DNA of 64,000 nucleotides from Dysgonamonadaceae bacterium (GCA_031254645.1 JAIRUA010000017.1:1-64000), one strand, 5' to 3'; positions 18,001 to 27,186 are shown, counted from the first letter of the stretch. Notes: generated from the letters alone by a model not told the origin. Numbers and translations: made by a program.

Positions 18001-18387
18001 TCAATTGACTTTCTGAAAGCGTGCATTCTTCAGCATATCCTGCATCTTCTTGCCGGGTGTAAAAATAACACCGGTTCGTCTGATTGCCGATGAGGTCACC
18101 TCTTCGGGCGTATCTCTGCCGTCACTGCTAAGGCTGATACGAAGGCTGCCCAAATCGCCCAGGCGAATAACGCGACCTTCAGCCAAACCGTCAGCCGCCT
18201 GTTCTACCATTGCGTAGAGTACCGCGCGAATATCCGCGCCGCTGAGGGTGCTTTTGCGTTCGATAGCACGGGTAAGCGCTTCGAGGGTTACTTCTCTGCC
18301 CAATACGGGAGTGGCGTAGAATTTTCTGGTGCCGCCGCCGGATACCCCCGGCTGCGGGCGTTCGATTGTTTTGAATTGAATGGACAT
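18001..18387 (-). CDS. HU/IHF-like DNA-binding protein
   Basis: A 128-residue protein of the Bacteroidota HU-like family. After the N-terminal KFYATPVLGREVTLEALTRA it shows a helix-turn region (IRAVLYAMVEQAADGLAEGRVIRLGDLGSLRISL) matching the HU fold's dimer core (HU: the G-x-F-x-L-F-like arm base, here GDLGSLRI), then GVIFTPGKKMQDML, which matches the end of the HU saddle. The Gly-rich lead (QPGVSGGGTRK) is typical of this subfamily. It is the first gene of the pilus cluster and the only obvious DNA-binding protein there. Its target is unknown; the palindromic repeats just downstream are candidates. Confidence 0.85.
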   Translation of the reverse strand: MSIQFKTIERPQPGVSGGGTRKFYATPVLGREVTLEALTRAIERKSTLSGADIRAVLYAMVEQAADGLAEGRVIRLGDLGSLRISLSSDGRDTPEEVTSSAIRRTGVIFTPGKKMQDMLKNARFQKVN

Positions 18388-18467
18388 AATAGTTTATGTT
18401 TTAAGTGATGTAATTATTAATCAAATTATGTATTGTAACAAAGAATGAATAAATAGCTTTCTGACAT

Positions 18468-18861
18468 TGACTAAACTATACGACCGATTATTTTCGATAG
18501 ATTTAATACATGTGAAACTGTGAAGGATGCACTTTGTTAAAATGATAGCATATCATTGCAAATTGAGTAAATCTACAATTTATCCTAGCGGCTTTCTTTT
18601 GTTAAATATTTATAATCATCAAAATAAAACTATGAAATAATTTTTTAATTCCAAAAGAAGCAATACCTTTGCAGCCGTTCATTGATTCAAAATACAAGAA
18701 AAAGAACAAAGTAAAGAACAAAAAAATACTTTTGATGTACAAAAGCATTTGAACAAATTGTCAAGATAATTGTTACAATAATTATAAGGCAAGAATGAAC
18801 AAAATAAACACAAAAACGTTGATAAAATATGATGCATTTAATCGGTCGTTTAATTTAGTCA
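18468..18861. repeat. Segment bounded by 23-bp imperfect inverted repeats
   Basis: The left arm 18468-18490 (reverse complement begins TAATCGGTCGT) matches the right arm 18839-18861 at 21 of 23 positions; the shared ends are TAATCGGTCGT and TTTAGTCA. They enclose 348 bp of AT-rich DNA with no gene. No target-site duplication is obvious. It could be an invertible promoter segment, a small transposon-like element, or paired operators. Confidence 0.6.
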
Positions 18862-19059
18862 GTTTTGACAAAAAACTGTTTAGGTACTTCTCTACTTTAA
18901 GGCTGTACTAATCTATATATCAGAAAATAGAGGTATAAAATCTACATGAATAACAATAATCCTTTCACAAACTTCACTACTATAAGTTGGTGTATACCTA
19001 AAATTCGTACAATGAGAATTTTAATACTTTCTTAAACATTCATCATCAAATTTTTTAAT

Positions 19060-19067
19060 TACCTTTG
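19060..19067 (+). promoter_or_regulatory. -7 promoter element of CPBP gene
   Basis: TACCTTTG matches the Bacteroidota TAnnTTTG element, 24 nt before the ATG at 19092. No clear TTG lies at the -33 position. Confidence 0.5.
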
Positions 19068-19091
19068 TAATCTCAATAATTTAAAGAAAGT

Positions 19092-19976
19092 ATGTGCCAG
19101 ATTTTTCCGGCAGCAACACCGGCAGTCAAGATATTTTATCTATTTATATTCTTGATACCCTGCACAATTGTTGCCGTTGTGTCTATTGGCTTAATAACGA
19201 TGGTGATAGGCAAAAGCGAACAGTCCGGATTATGGACGCTTTACGCAAGTATGTTTGTGCAAGGCGTTTGTATGTTTGTTTTGCCTGTCTATTTCGCACT
19301 AAAAGCAACAAATTCGCAACCAATAACGTATCTGAAATTGAATAAAAATGAACGATTAGACGAAAAAATTCTGTTCGGCTTGTTCGTGTTTTTCGCTGCA
19401 TACGTATTCGTTTTGTTTCTAACGCATTGGAATAAAACAATCGAATTGCCCGAATCGATGCGCGGTATTGAGCAATGGATGCACACAAAAGAAGATATGG
19501 CAATAGCTACAACAGAGCGACTATTGTCTGTGCAAACTATTGGCGAATTACTGATGAATATTCTTATCATCGGTGTTGTGGCGGCGGTAGCAGAGGAAAT
19601 TATTTTTCGCGGCGCTTTACAGCAATTTTTGCAAGAATGGACACGAAACGGACACATTGCCGTATGGATTTCGGCATTTATTTTCAGCGCGGTACATTTA
19701 CAATTTTTCGGCTTTTTTCCGAGACTTGTATTGGGTGCACTGTTGGGTTATCTATTTTTATATACGCAAAATTTATGGATACCGATTTTCGTGCATTTTT
19801 TCAATAACACATTAGTTGTGATAGTGAACTACTTTTGGAAAAATGCAGAGTGGTTGAAAAATACGGAAAAAATAGAGATCACACCAACATTTTTTGTTTT
19901 GGCAATGGTGAGTTTAGCAACAACTATTCTACTATTTCATAAATTCCGGAAAAGCGAAAATCCCAAGGTCTTATAG
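19092..19976 (+). CDS. CPBP family intramembrane metalloprotease
   Basis: A 294-residue polytopic membrane protein of the CPBP/CAAX-protease (Abi) family. The core motifs are present: AEEIIFRGALQQFL (E168, E169, R173), FSAVHLQF (H202) and FVHFFNNT. There are about eight hydrophobic segments; the first starts near residue 12. In bacteria these enzymes cut membrane substrates or modify bacteriocins and prenylated peptides; the substrate here is unknown. It is followed 34 bp later by a DUF3109 gene in the same direction, with a short run of CTTATAGT repeats between. Confidence 0.9.
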   Translation: MCQIFPAATPAVKIFYLFIFLIPCTIVAVVSIGLITMVIGKSEQSGLWTLYASMFVQGVCMFVLPVYFALKATNSQPITYLKLNKNERLDEKILFGLFVFFAAYVFVLFLTHWNKTIELPESMRGIEQWMHTKEDMAIATTERLLSVQTIGELLMNILIIGVVAAVAEEIIFRGALQQFLQEWTRNGHIAVWISAFIFSAVHLQFFGFFPRLVLGALLGYLFLYTQNLWIPIFVHFFNNTLVVIVNYFWKNAEWLKNTEKIEITPTFFVLAMVSLATTILLFHKFRKSENPKVL

Positions 19977-20010
19977 TCTTATCTCTTATAGTCTTATAGT
20001 CTCAAAAAAA

Positions 20011-20625
20011 ATGATACAAATTCAACATACAATTTTATCACGTGATATATTTGAAGAATGCTTCATTTGCGACCTCGCCAAATGCAAAGGACAATGTTGC
20101 ATTGACGGCGAATCGGGCGCACCACTCACACAAGAAGAATATGAGCAAATAAATAAAATTCTTCCCGCAATTTGGAATGAACTTTCGCCAACAGCGCAGC
20201 AATTAATTGAGAAACAAGATGTCGCTTACACCGATTACGACGGCGAACTGGTAACTTCCATTATCAACGGCGAAGAATGTGTGTTTACCTATTTCGATGC
20301 CGAAGGTGTATGTAAATGTGCCATTGATACAGCATATAGAGAGGGGCGAATTGCAGTGCAAAAACCGGTTTCGTGTCATCTTTATCCCATTCGATTGCAA
20401 GAATATGAGGATTTTACGGCTGTGAATTATAACAGATGGTCTGTTTGTTCTTCTGCTGTAAAATTAGGAAAAAAAGAGGGCATGCCGTTGTATCAATTTT
20501 TGAAAGAGCCGTTATTGCGAAAATTCGGCGAAGAGTGGTATGAAGAAGTGTGCGAGGCGGCAGAATTATTGAAAATATCTGAACCGGGATTTTCACAAGA
20601 TTTGCAAGATGAACAAGATTTTTAA
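20011..20625 (+). CDS. DUF3109 family protein
   Basis: A 204-residue cytoplasmic protein conserved in Bacteroidota (DUF3109, related to the YkgJ Cys-rich family). A cluster of Cys residues is visible: FICDLAKCKGQCCID at about 18-32, then CVFTYF, VCKCAID, VSCHLYPI and WSVCSSA, which suggests a metal or Fe-S site. No signal peptide. It may be co-transcribed with the CPBP gene upstream and the ATPase 72 bp downstream. Biochemical function is not known to me. Confidence 0.85.
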   Translation: MIQIQHTILSRDIFEECFICDLAKCKGQCCIDGESGAPLTQEEYEQINKILPAIWNELSPTAQQLIEKQDVAYTDYDGELVTSIINGEECVFTYFDAEGVCKCAIDTAYREGRIAVQKPVSCHLYPIRLQEYEDFTAVNYNRWSVCSSAVKLGKKEGMPLYQFLKEPLLRKFGEEWYEEVCEAAELLKISEPGFSQDLQDEQDF

Positions 20626-20697
20626 TCTTGGAAATCTTGATACTCCTGTTAAAATCTTGGTTCAGACAAAATAAACAATAAAAAAATATCAATATAT

Positions 20698-23415
20698 ATG
20701 CAACCAATACAAAACGACAACCCAATCACCAACAAATGGTACACATTTAATACCGCAAAGGTTGTCAGCCTTCTAAAAACCGATACAGGCGAAGGTTTAT
20801 CAGACAACGAAGCAACCAATCGCCTACAAAAATATGGCAAAAATGCACTGCCCGAACGAAAAAAAGAGAGTCTAGTTTTCAAATTTTTGAAACAATTCAA
20901 TGACATTTTTATCTATATTCTTCTCGGAGCGGCGATGATTACGCTTGCCATCGGCGATTACGTCGAAACAATTGTTATCGTGGGCGTTGCGGTTATCAAC
21001 GCATTCATCGGCTTTATTCAAGAAAACAAAGCAGAAGCAGCGCTGGAAGGTATCCGGAAAATGCTTTCGCTGAAAGCGCACGTCATTCGCAATGGAAAAC
21101 GCACGGAAATAGACGCATCAGACTTGACCGTAGGCGATATTGTAATAATAAGTCCGGGAAGTAAAGTGCCGGCGGATTTACGACTCATTCGCGCAGATAA
21201 TCTTCACATCGAAGAATCGGCACTCACAGGCGAATCCGTTGCAAGCGAGAAAAATATCGAAATCTTACCTGATGACACTGTGTTGGGAGACCGCTTGAAT
21301 ATGGCGTTTTCGGGCACTTCGGTAAGCACAGGTACAGGTGTTGGCATTGTGGTTGCTACAGGTGGGGAAACCGAAATCGGCAAAATCAACCAAATGATGT
21401 CCAATGTAGAAACGCTGAAGACTCCATTATTAAAACAAACGGCACAATTTGCGAAATGGCTGTCAATTATCATCTTGTCCGGCTCTGTTTTAATATATAT
21501 CTTCGGTTATTTCTTCCGCGATTACGAACCGGTTGAGCTTTTACTTGCCATTATCGGACTCGCTATTGCTGCCGTTCCCGAAGGACTTCCGGCAATTCTT
21601 TCCATCATTCTTGCCATTGGCGTGCAAAATATGGCAAAACGAAAAAGCATTGTACGCACCTTGCCGTCGGTGGAAACATTGGGCTCGGTTTCGGTCATCT
21701 GTTCTGATAAAACAGGCACATTGACCAAAAACGAAATGACCGTTAAAACACTGAAAACCAAAGACGGTGAATACCAAGTAACCGGAACAGGTTACGCACC
21801 CGAAGGCGATATTCTCATCAATAACACAAAAGTCGATTTTGAAAAAGAGCCTGTTCTGCGCGAATTGATTGAAAGTTTCGATATCTGTAACGAAGCTTCT
21901 ATCGGAAAAGATGCCGATGGACATTGGATTGTAAACGGCGCACCTACCGAAGGCTCGTTGGTTACAGTGGTGCAAAAGGCAAACCTCAATCTGCCGCATG
22001 TGGAGCGAATTTCGACTATTCCGTTCGATTCGGCATACAAATATATGGCTACCTTAGTTGAAAAAGACACGCATAATGTTATCTATATAAAAGGTGCGCC
22101 CGACAGATTATTGCAAATGGCGAAATTTGAAAAAACCGCCGCAGGCGAAAAGCCGCTTAAAAAAGAATATTGGGAAAACGAAATTCACGACATCGCCATT
22201 CGCGGACAACGGCTTATCGGGGCTGCATATAAAATTGTGCCAAAAAGTATTACAGCCATTTCGCACAAAGACATTCAAAACGGGGCTGTATTTCTCGGAC
22301 TTGCCGGCATTATCGACCCTCCACGCGAAGAGGTAATCGCCTCAATAAAAGAGTGCAAAGATGCGGGAATTACGGTAAAAATGATTACAGGCGACCACGC
22401 CGACACCGCCCGCACCATTGCGAAAGAACTCGGTATCGGTGATGGGATAACAGCTTTGGAAGGTAAGGAATTGGAAGCAATGACCGATGCCGAAATGGAA
22501 GAAGCGGTAATGAATTGCGACGTTTTTGCCCGCACAAGTCCCGAACACAAATTACGACTGGTCAAAGCATTACAAGCTCGCGGTGCCATTTGTGCAATGA
22601 CAGGTGACGGTGTAAATGATGCACCTGCACTAAAACAAGCCGACATTGGCGTAGCAATGGGCATCAAAGGAACGGAAGTAACGAAAGATGCGGCAAAAAT
22701 CGTATTGGCTGACGATAATTTCAGCACCATAGTTGCCGCCGTAGAAGAAGGTCGCCGCGTGTACGATAATTTGAAAAAAACAATCCTGTTTATTTTGCCA
22801 ACAAATGGTGCACAAGCATTTATAATCATTGCCAGTATTCTTTTCGGATTTGTGATGCCGCTCACAGCCGTACAAATTTTGTGGGTAAATATGGTGATTG
22901 CCGTTACCGTTTCGCTGGCATTGGCGTTTGAGCCGTTAGAATCCGGTACAATGCACCGACCACCGCGCAGTCCGAAATCGCCATTATTGAGTAACTATTT
23001 CATTGGGCGCGTCTTATTTGTTATTTTCCTCATCGGAATCAGCACACTTTGGCTCAATATCTATCTTCTAAATAAAGAAGCTGATATAGAAATTGTTCGA
23101 ACAATCACATTGAATGCCATCGTTTTGGCGCAGATGTTCCATTTATTCAATTGTCGCAGTATCAGAGAAAGTGCATTCAAAAAAGGATTTTTCAACAACA
23201 ATGCTGTTTGGGTTGTATGTGGAATATTGATTGTGTTGCAATTAGGCATCACATATCTTCCATTTATGAATGCAGCATTCGCTACTGTTCCGCTAGAGGC
23301 GAAGGATTGGATTTTCCCATTTGTGTTGGGTGTCGCCGTTTTCTTGATTGTTGAAGTAGAAAAAGCGATAATGAGAAAAATAGATAAAGTAAAAGGGCGG
23401 ATGTTGCAAGTGTAG
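20698..23415 (+). CDS. P2A-type (SERCA-like) Ca2+-translocating P-type ATPase
   Basis: A 905-residue cation pump. The order is classic: N-terminal cation ATPase domain, actuator domain with LTGESV (about 177-182), transmembrane M4 motif AAVPEGLPAILSI typical of Ca2+ pumps, phosphorylation site DKTGTLT (Asp337), nucleotide-binding domain with KGAPD, hinge MTGDGVNDAPALKQADIG, then six C-terminal helices. ATP hydrolysis drives Ca2+ (or possibly Mn2+) out of the cytoplasm. The family's usual length is about 880-920, so it looks complete. A promoter for the next gene overlaps its 3' end. Confidence 0.92.
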   Translation: MQPIQNDNPITNKWYTFNTAKVVSLLKTDTGEGLSDNEATNRLQKYGKNALPERKKESLVFKFLKQFNDIFIYILLGAAMITLAIGDYVETIVIVGVAVINAFIGFIQENKAEAALEGIRKMLSLKAHVIRNGKRTEIDASDLTVGDIVIISPGSKVPADLRLIRADNLHIEESALTGESVASEKNIEILPDDTVLGDRLNMAFSGTSVSTGTGVGIVVATGGETEIGKINQMMSNVETLKTPLLKQTAQFAKWLSIIILSGSVLIYIFGYFFRDYEPVELLLAIIGLAIAAVPEGLPAILSIILAIGVQNMAKRKSIVRTLPSVETLGSVSVICSDKTGTLTKNEMTVKTLKTKDGEYQVTGTGYAPEGDILINNTKVDFEKEPVLRELIESFDICNEASIGKDADGHWIVNGAPTEGSLVTVVQKANLNLPHVERISTIPFDSAYKYMATLVEKDTHNVIYIKGAPDRLLQMAKFEKTAAGEKPLKKEYWENEIHDIAIRGQRLIGAAYKIVPKSITAISHKDIQNGAVFLGLAGIIDPPREEVIASIKECKDAGITVKMITGDHADTARTIAKELGIGDGITALEGKELEAMTDAEMEEAVMNCDVFARTSPEHKLRLVKALQARGAICAMTGDGVNDAPALKQADIGVAMGIKGTEVTKDAAKIVLADDNFSTIVAAVEEGRRVYDNLKKTILFILPTNGAQAFIIIASILFGFVMPLTAVQILWVNMVIAVTVSLALAFEPLESGTMHRPPRSPKSPLLSNYFIGRVLFVIFLIGISTLWLNIYLLNKEADIEIVRTITLNAIVLAQMFHLFNCRSIRESAFKKGFFNNNAVWVVCGILIVLQLGITYLPFMNAAFATVPLEAKDWIFPFVLGVAVFLIVEVEKAIMRKIDKVKGRMLQV

Positions 23416-23432
23416 AAAAATGTGTACATTTG
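23404..23432 (+). promoter_or_regulatory. Bacteroidota promoter for broken lipoprotein gene
   Basis: TTG at 23404-23406, an 18-nt spacer and TACATTTG at 23425-23432. The start codon at 23460 follows by 27 nt. The promoter is intact although the gene behind it carries a stop. Confidence 0.6.
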
Positions 23433-23459
23433 TGGAATATAAATTTAAAACTTATAGAT

Positions 23460-23780
23460 ATGAAACAAAGTTTGAAGATATTTTTTTATTGTGCTTTTGT
23501 AGCATTGATGTTGTCCTCTTGTAGTGCGTTATCCTTCCCTGTTAATAGCTCAAAAATATAAAGACTTGAACTGGGAATGACAAGAGAAAAAGCAACCGGA
23601 ATTTTAGGGCAAGACTTCCAAATTGTAGAGAAGCGCATAGAAAATGGCGATGAAATAGAGGTTTTATCTTATGTTTACAGTCACCAAGAGTTTTTCTTGT
23701 TTCGATTTGTAAATGACAGATTAGAAGAGTGGTATCGAGAATTTTTCCCTAGAACAGAAACAATTATAAGACAAAATTAA
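23460..23780 (+). pseudogene. BamE/SmpA-like lipoprotein broken by an in-frame stop
   Basis: One reading frame runs from 23460 to 23780 apart from a TAA at 23559-23561. The first part is a lipoprotein signal (MKQSLKIFFYCAFVALMLSSC, then SALSFPVNSSKI). After the stop it continues in the same frame with RLELGMTREKATGILGQDF and ends RTETIIRQN. The motif LxLGMTxExxxxILG is the usual start of a BamE/SmpA-like fold, normally 10-15 residues after the lipid Cys, so the two halves belong together. The TAA fits a change from a Lys, Gln or Glu codon. Restart at ATG 23577 would give a 67-residue protein without a signal. This may be a true nonsense mutation or a sequencing error. Confidence 0.75.
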
Positions 23781-23781
23781 A

Positions 23782-24015
23782 ATGGACAACGAAAAATTAA
23801 TCACTATTCTCACATTCGAATTCGCACACGAAGCACCGATTGTGAAAGGCAAATTAGAATCAGAAGGGATTCCCTGTTTCCTAAAAGATGAACTGACTGC
23901 TCAAGTTACACCTTTTTATTCGAATGCAATCGGTGGCGTAAAACTGCAAGTGATAGAAAGCAATGTGCCGCGAGCCATCGAAATTCTGAAAGAAGGCGGA
24001 TATATCAAAGAATAG
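23782..24015 (+). CDS. DUF2007 domain protein
   Basis: A 77-residue protein of the DUF2007 (putative signal-transducing) family. Typical features are an opening TILTFEFAHEAPIVKGKLESEG, then GIPCFLKDE, GGVKLQVIESNVPRAIEIL and the end EGGYIKE. It resembles a small ferredoxin-like fold. It starts one base after the stop of the broken lipoprotein gene, so they form one unit. A perfect 26-bp palindrome follows as the likely terminator. Confidence 0.85.
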   Translation: MDNEKLITILTFEFAHEAPIVKGKLESEGIPCFLKDELTAQVTPFYSNAIGGVKLQVIESNVPRAIEILKEGGYIKE

Positions 24016-24108
24016 TGTGCTAATAAATAATGTGCTAATGCAATTATCATATTGATTACAATTAGAGAATCCGTGAACTTGCGCATTAGCACATTATTTA
24101 TTAGCACA
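24016..24108. terminator. 26-bp perfect inverted repeat between convergent genes
   Basis: The arm at 24016-24041 (TGTGCTAATAAATAATGTGC and six more bases) is exactly complementary to 24083-24108, around a 41-nt loop. The arms are built from repeated TGTGCTAAT units. It separates genes that converge here (plus strand ending 24015, minus strand ending 24117), so it probably ends both transcripts. Confidence 0.75.
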
Positions 24109-24116
24109 TTAGCACA

Positions 24117-24710
24117 TTATTTGACACAGCGAATATTAAATCCGTAAGCTCGATTAGTAGCACTCAAACTTACAGAATTTCGCAGAAAACCTAAATAACG
24201 GGCAAAACCACTTCCGGTACGGGAACTACTCCAATAATATCCATTCACGCCTACATTAACCAGCGCTCCATCATATTCAAGACGCCAACCGGTGGAAGGC
24301 AGGAAAATCTGATTAGGTGCATTACCAAAAAGGCGACCGTTTACACCATTCAATGTTTTTTGTTCGCTGTCTACATATCGAAGCAAGCGTAATTCTTCAC
24401 TCGTAGGCATACGCCAACCTGCCGGACAAGGGTCATCAACACGTCCCCAAGTCGTACCTTCAAATGAAACAGAACTATCCCAGCCGGTAACCGTACCTGT
24501 TACTGCCCAACCTTGTGCCCTACCCCATTGATAAAATTGTCCCACATTTTCAGGATTAGCAGTAAAAGTGCCGGGCGCATCAACATTGCGAGTTGCCCAA
24601 CGAATACCGGAAATAACTACACCCTCATCAACCGGCGCATTTGTGCCGTAGGCAACAAAAATAAAGTTTACCATAAGCAGCAAACCAAATAAATAAGATA
24701 ATTTTCTCAT
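24117..24710 (-). CDS. Secreted FISUMP-domain protein
   Basis: A 197-residue protein with a signal peptide (MRKLSYLFGLLLMVNFIFVAYG) and one FISUMP-type (Fibrobacter succinogenes major paralogous) domain. Hallmarks seen are VVISGIRWATRNVDAPGTF, FYQWGRAQGW, DPCPAGWRMPTSEELRLL, FLPSTGWR, GYYWSSSRTG and the end AYGFNIRCVK. The fold is probably related to C-type lectin/sulfatase-modifying domains and is common in surface proteins; function is unknown. The same domain type forms the C-terminus of the tip-like protein at 7311-11450. Confidence 0.85.
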   Translation of the reverse strand: MRKLSYLFGLLLMVNFIFVAYGTNAPVDEGVVISGIRWATRNVDAPGTFTANPENVGQFYQWGRAQGWAVTGTVTGWDSSVSFEGTTWGRVDDPCPAGWRMPTSEELRLLRYVDSEQKTLNGVNGRLFGNAPNQIFLPSTGWRLEYDGALVNVGVNGYYWSSSRTGSGFARYLGFLRNSVSLSATNRAYGFNIRCVK

Positions 24711-24794
24711 CGCTGTTTGTTCCTATTACTAAAAAATGGGCGACAGTACCTTACTTCCGCCCATTCTTTATAATTATTGTTTCGCTTAAAATGA

Positions 24795-25715
24795 TTAAAT
24801 CACAGCCTCTTCCCACTGTTTTCTCAACAATTCCAAAGCTGCAGGTAAAACCACATTTCTATCACCCCGAGGACCACATTCGAAACTGACATATTTGTCA
24901 TATCCCAACATTTTCAAACCCTTGAATCCGGCTATGTAGTTATCTGCTTCGCCGTCTTCGCCTGGCATATTGCGATGTGCGCGACTGGCAACGTGTACGT
25001 GTTGCAAATATTTTCCGGCTGAAAGGAACGCTGCCATATCGCACGTTTCTTCCCAAGTCATATGCCAGAAATCGCCCATACACGTTACGCCCGGATTATC
25101 AATATCACGACATAACGATGCCGCGTCGGCAACTTGACGTAGATAAAACGTTTCACGACGATTCAACGGCTCAAAAATAACAGTCGTTCCGTGTTTTTGC
25201 GCAAAATCACCCAGTTTACCAATCTGTTCACAAAGGAAATCTCTTGTTTCCATTGTGTGTGGCAATACAGGCACTTGCCGGTTAAATGCCGGCACGAAAA
25301 TAACACCTGTCGATTCGAGTTCACCCGCACCGATAATGATTTCTTCCATTGTGTTGTGAAACTGTTTCAATATGTCGGGATCGGTAGAAAGAACAAATCC
25401 ATCGAATCCGGCACAAATGGCATTTACTTTTATATTACGCCCACTGAGTGCCTCTTTGATCTCACCCACTCTTTCTCTCAATCTTCTGCCGCCGGGCTCG
25501 AAACCAACCACGCCGTGCTTCTCCATATAATCGAACTTTTCGTTCAAATTCGCACCGGGTGCAGTACCCTCTTGAAACGAGATTTTCAGCTTCGCCGATT
25601 TCGGAGAAGTTACACTTTGCTCTTTCGCCGAAACCAATGCCGGATAACCACCAATAGCAGCTACTGCTGTACCTGCAAGGCTTGTTTTAAGAAAATTCCT
25701 TCTGTTAAGTTCCAT
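24795..25715 (-). CDS. Tat-exported TIM-barrel (hydroxypyruvate isomerase-like) protein
   Basis: A 306-residue TIM-barrel protein of the sugar phosphate isomerase/epimerase superfamily. A twin-arginine signal is clear (NRRNFLKTSLAGTAVAA). Barrel motifs are ISFQEGT, GVVGFEPGG, VNAICAGFDG, TVIFEPLNRRETFY, CMGDFWHM and HVHVASRAHRN, with E, D and H residues in the usual metal-binding positions. It lies 24 bp behind a Tat-exported Gfo/Idh/MocA oxidoreductase, so both probably act together on a sugar outside the cytoplasm. Hydroxypyruvate isomerase is the nearest named family, but the real substrate is likely different. Confidence 0.87.
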   Translation of the reverse strand: MELNRRNFLKTSLAGTAVAAIGGYPALVSAKEQSVTSPKSAKLKISFQEGTAPGANLNEKFDYMEKHGVVGFEPGGRRLRERVGEIKEALSGRNIKVNAICAGFDGFVLSTDPDILKQFHNTMEEIIIGAGELESTGVIFVPAFNRQVPVLPHTMETRDFLCEQIGKLGDFAQKHGTTVIFEPLNRRETFYLRQVADAASLCRDIDNPGVTCMGDFWHMTWEETCDMAAFLSAGKYLQHVHVASRAHRNMPGEDGEADNYIAGFKGLKMLGYDKYVSFECGPRGDRNVVLPAALELLRKQWEEAVI

Positions 25716-25739
25716 AAGATTTAATTTTTGCGTTGAAAA

Positions 25740-27107
25740 CTATCCTCCCGTTCCCGGTACCGGCACAACAAACGTACTCATATCCATACGACCGTTTATA
25801 TTCAAATCCTTCGGAGTGAAATCTTGCGGTGAAGCAGACATTGCGTCCCACGTGATTTCTTGCCCCGTGTAAGCTGCTTCGCGTCCCATAATAGCTACCA
25901 AATTCGAAATGGCTGTTTCCGTTGCTTGCTCAAGTCCTCTGTTTGCTCTGATAGAACTGATTAAATCAACATGCTCCAATGTATAAGGGTCGTGTTGCGT
26001 GTAAATTTCTCTGGCAGCCGCATCGTCGTAGCGCCAAATTTCATTTCCTTCAAGGTCTCTGATAACGTGTCCGTTGCTCGTCCATGAGCCTTTTGTGCCT
26101 TGTATAAATTCACTTACATTGTTGGCGCAACCGTTTATTTGGCGACACATACTATGCAAATGAATGCCATTTTCCATTGTAAAATCAATACTGAAATTGT
26201 CATACTGGTCGCCTGTTACACGGCGATGACGCGATCCGTTACCTACTGCCGATGCAGCTCTTAATCCCGAAAACCAACAGAATACATCAATATTATGGTG
26301 ATGCTGCTCTACGATATGGTCGCCCGAAAGCCATTTCCAATTTACCCAGTCGCGTACCATCCATTCAAAATCGCTCCAACCGGCTTGGCGTTCTCTAAAC
26401 CAAAGTTGAGCTTGATTCCAATACACCACACCACCTGTTATCTCACCGATAGCACCGTTCATAATCTGCTGAAAAGATGCAACATAAGGACGTTGATGAT
26501 GGCGCTGCGTTCCTGTAACTACCGACAATCTTTTTGCCTGTGCCTGACGCGCCGCCGCTATAACTGTACGGTATCCAACAGCATCCACACAAATTGGTTT
26601 TTCAAGGAAACTATGTACACCTTTCTCTACTGCATATCTAAAAATTTCAGGGCGAAAAAATGGAGGTACTGCTTCAATAATCACATCTACTCCACTATCA
26701 ATCACCTGCTTATAAGCGTCTAATCCTGAAAATCGCTTTTCGGGAGGAACAATAATACCTCTGTCGGCAGCTAATCTGTCGGCTAATCTGTCAGCGTTTG
26801 GCAAATAAGCATCACCCAATGCTGTAATCGTAACATTGTTTGCTGCATTTAAGAAATTGAAAGCTGCACCCGAGCCACGTCCACCACAGCCTATTATACC
26901 TGCTTTGATTTCTCTTCCGTCTGGCGTCAAATCGGGTAATTCGGGAACGTAATATGTGCCCGGCTCTCTCAATGGTCGGTTTGCATTGTCTTTATTACCA
27001 CCTCCTGTGCAGGAAGTGAACAAACCACCGGTTCCTACCACACCAACTGCTCCGGCAGCGACAGATGTTTTTAGGAATGTTCTTCTGCTTACGTTATTCT
27101 CTTTCAT
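25740..27107 (-). CDS. Tat-exported Gfo/Idh/MocA family oxidoreductase
   Basis: A 455-residue NAD(P)-dependent oxidoreductase. The signal is twin-arginine (SRRTFLKTSVAAGAVG), followed by a Cys (LFTSC) that might also make it a lipoprotein. The Rossmann fold begins IKAGIIGCGGRGSGAAFNFL; the conserved EKP is in HSFLEKPICVDAVG. The C-terminal domain has HHHNIDVFCWFSG and HMLxC-like HSMCRQING. It is the first gene of a two-gene unit with a TIM-barrel protein and paralogous to the enzyme at 2094-3563. The substrate is not evident. Confidence 0.9.
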   Translation of the reverse strand: MKENNVSRRTFLKTSVAAGAVGVVGTGGLFTSCTGGGNKDNANRPLREPGTYYVPELPDLTPDGREIKAGIIGCGGRGSGAAFNFLNAANNVTITALGDAYLPNADRLADRLAADRGIIVPPEKRFSGLDAYKQVIDSGVDVIIEAVPPFFRPEIFRYAVEKGVHSFLEKPICVDAVGYRTVIAAARQAQAKRLSVVTGTQRHHQRPYVASFQQIMNGAIGEITGGVVYWNQAQLWFRERQAGWSDFEWMVRDWVNWKWLSGDHIVEQHHHNIDVFCWFSGLRAASAVGNGSRHRRVTGDQYDNFSIDFTMENGIHLHSMCRQINGCANNVSEFIQGTKGSWTSNGHVIRDLEGNEIWRYDDAAAREIYTQHDPYTLEHVDLISSIRANRGLEQATETAISNLVAIMGREAAYTGQEITWDAMSASPQDFTPKDLNINGRMDMSTFVVPVPGTGG

Positions 27108-27158
27108 TTTTTTATTTTGATGATGTTTTAAATAGTTTATTTGAAATTCTCCGTTGCC

Positions 27159-27186
27159 GGCACAGATTTGTAATCTGTGCTTTTTT
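27159..27186. repeat. Short dispersed repeat, copy 4, with T-run
   Basis: GGCACAGATTTGTAATCTGT then GCTTTTTT. This variant keeps the hairpin by paired changes (ACAGATT/AATCTGT) and is followed by a T-run on the plus strand. Confidence 0.6.

Larger units (their letters stand above)
18388..19091. other. 704-bp gene-free AT-rich region between pilus and CPBP genes
   Basis: No credible gene. It contains the 23-bp inverted repeat pair at 18468-18490 and 18839-18861, two TAnnTTTG motifs facing right inside that pair (18664-18671, 18727-18734), and a -7 motif near the CPBP gene at 19060-19067. There is no visible minus-strand promoter for the HU-like gene in this orientation. Confidence 0.6.
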
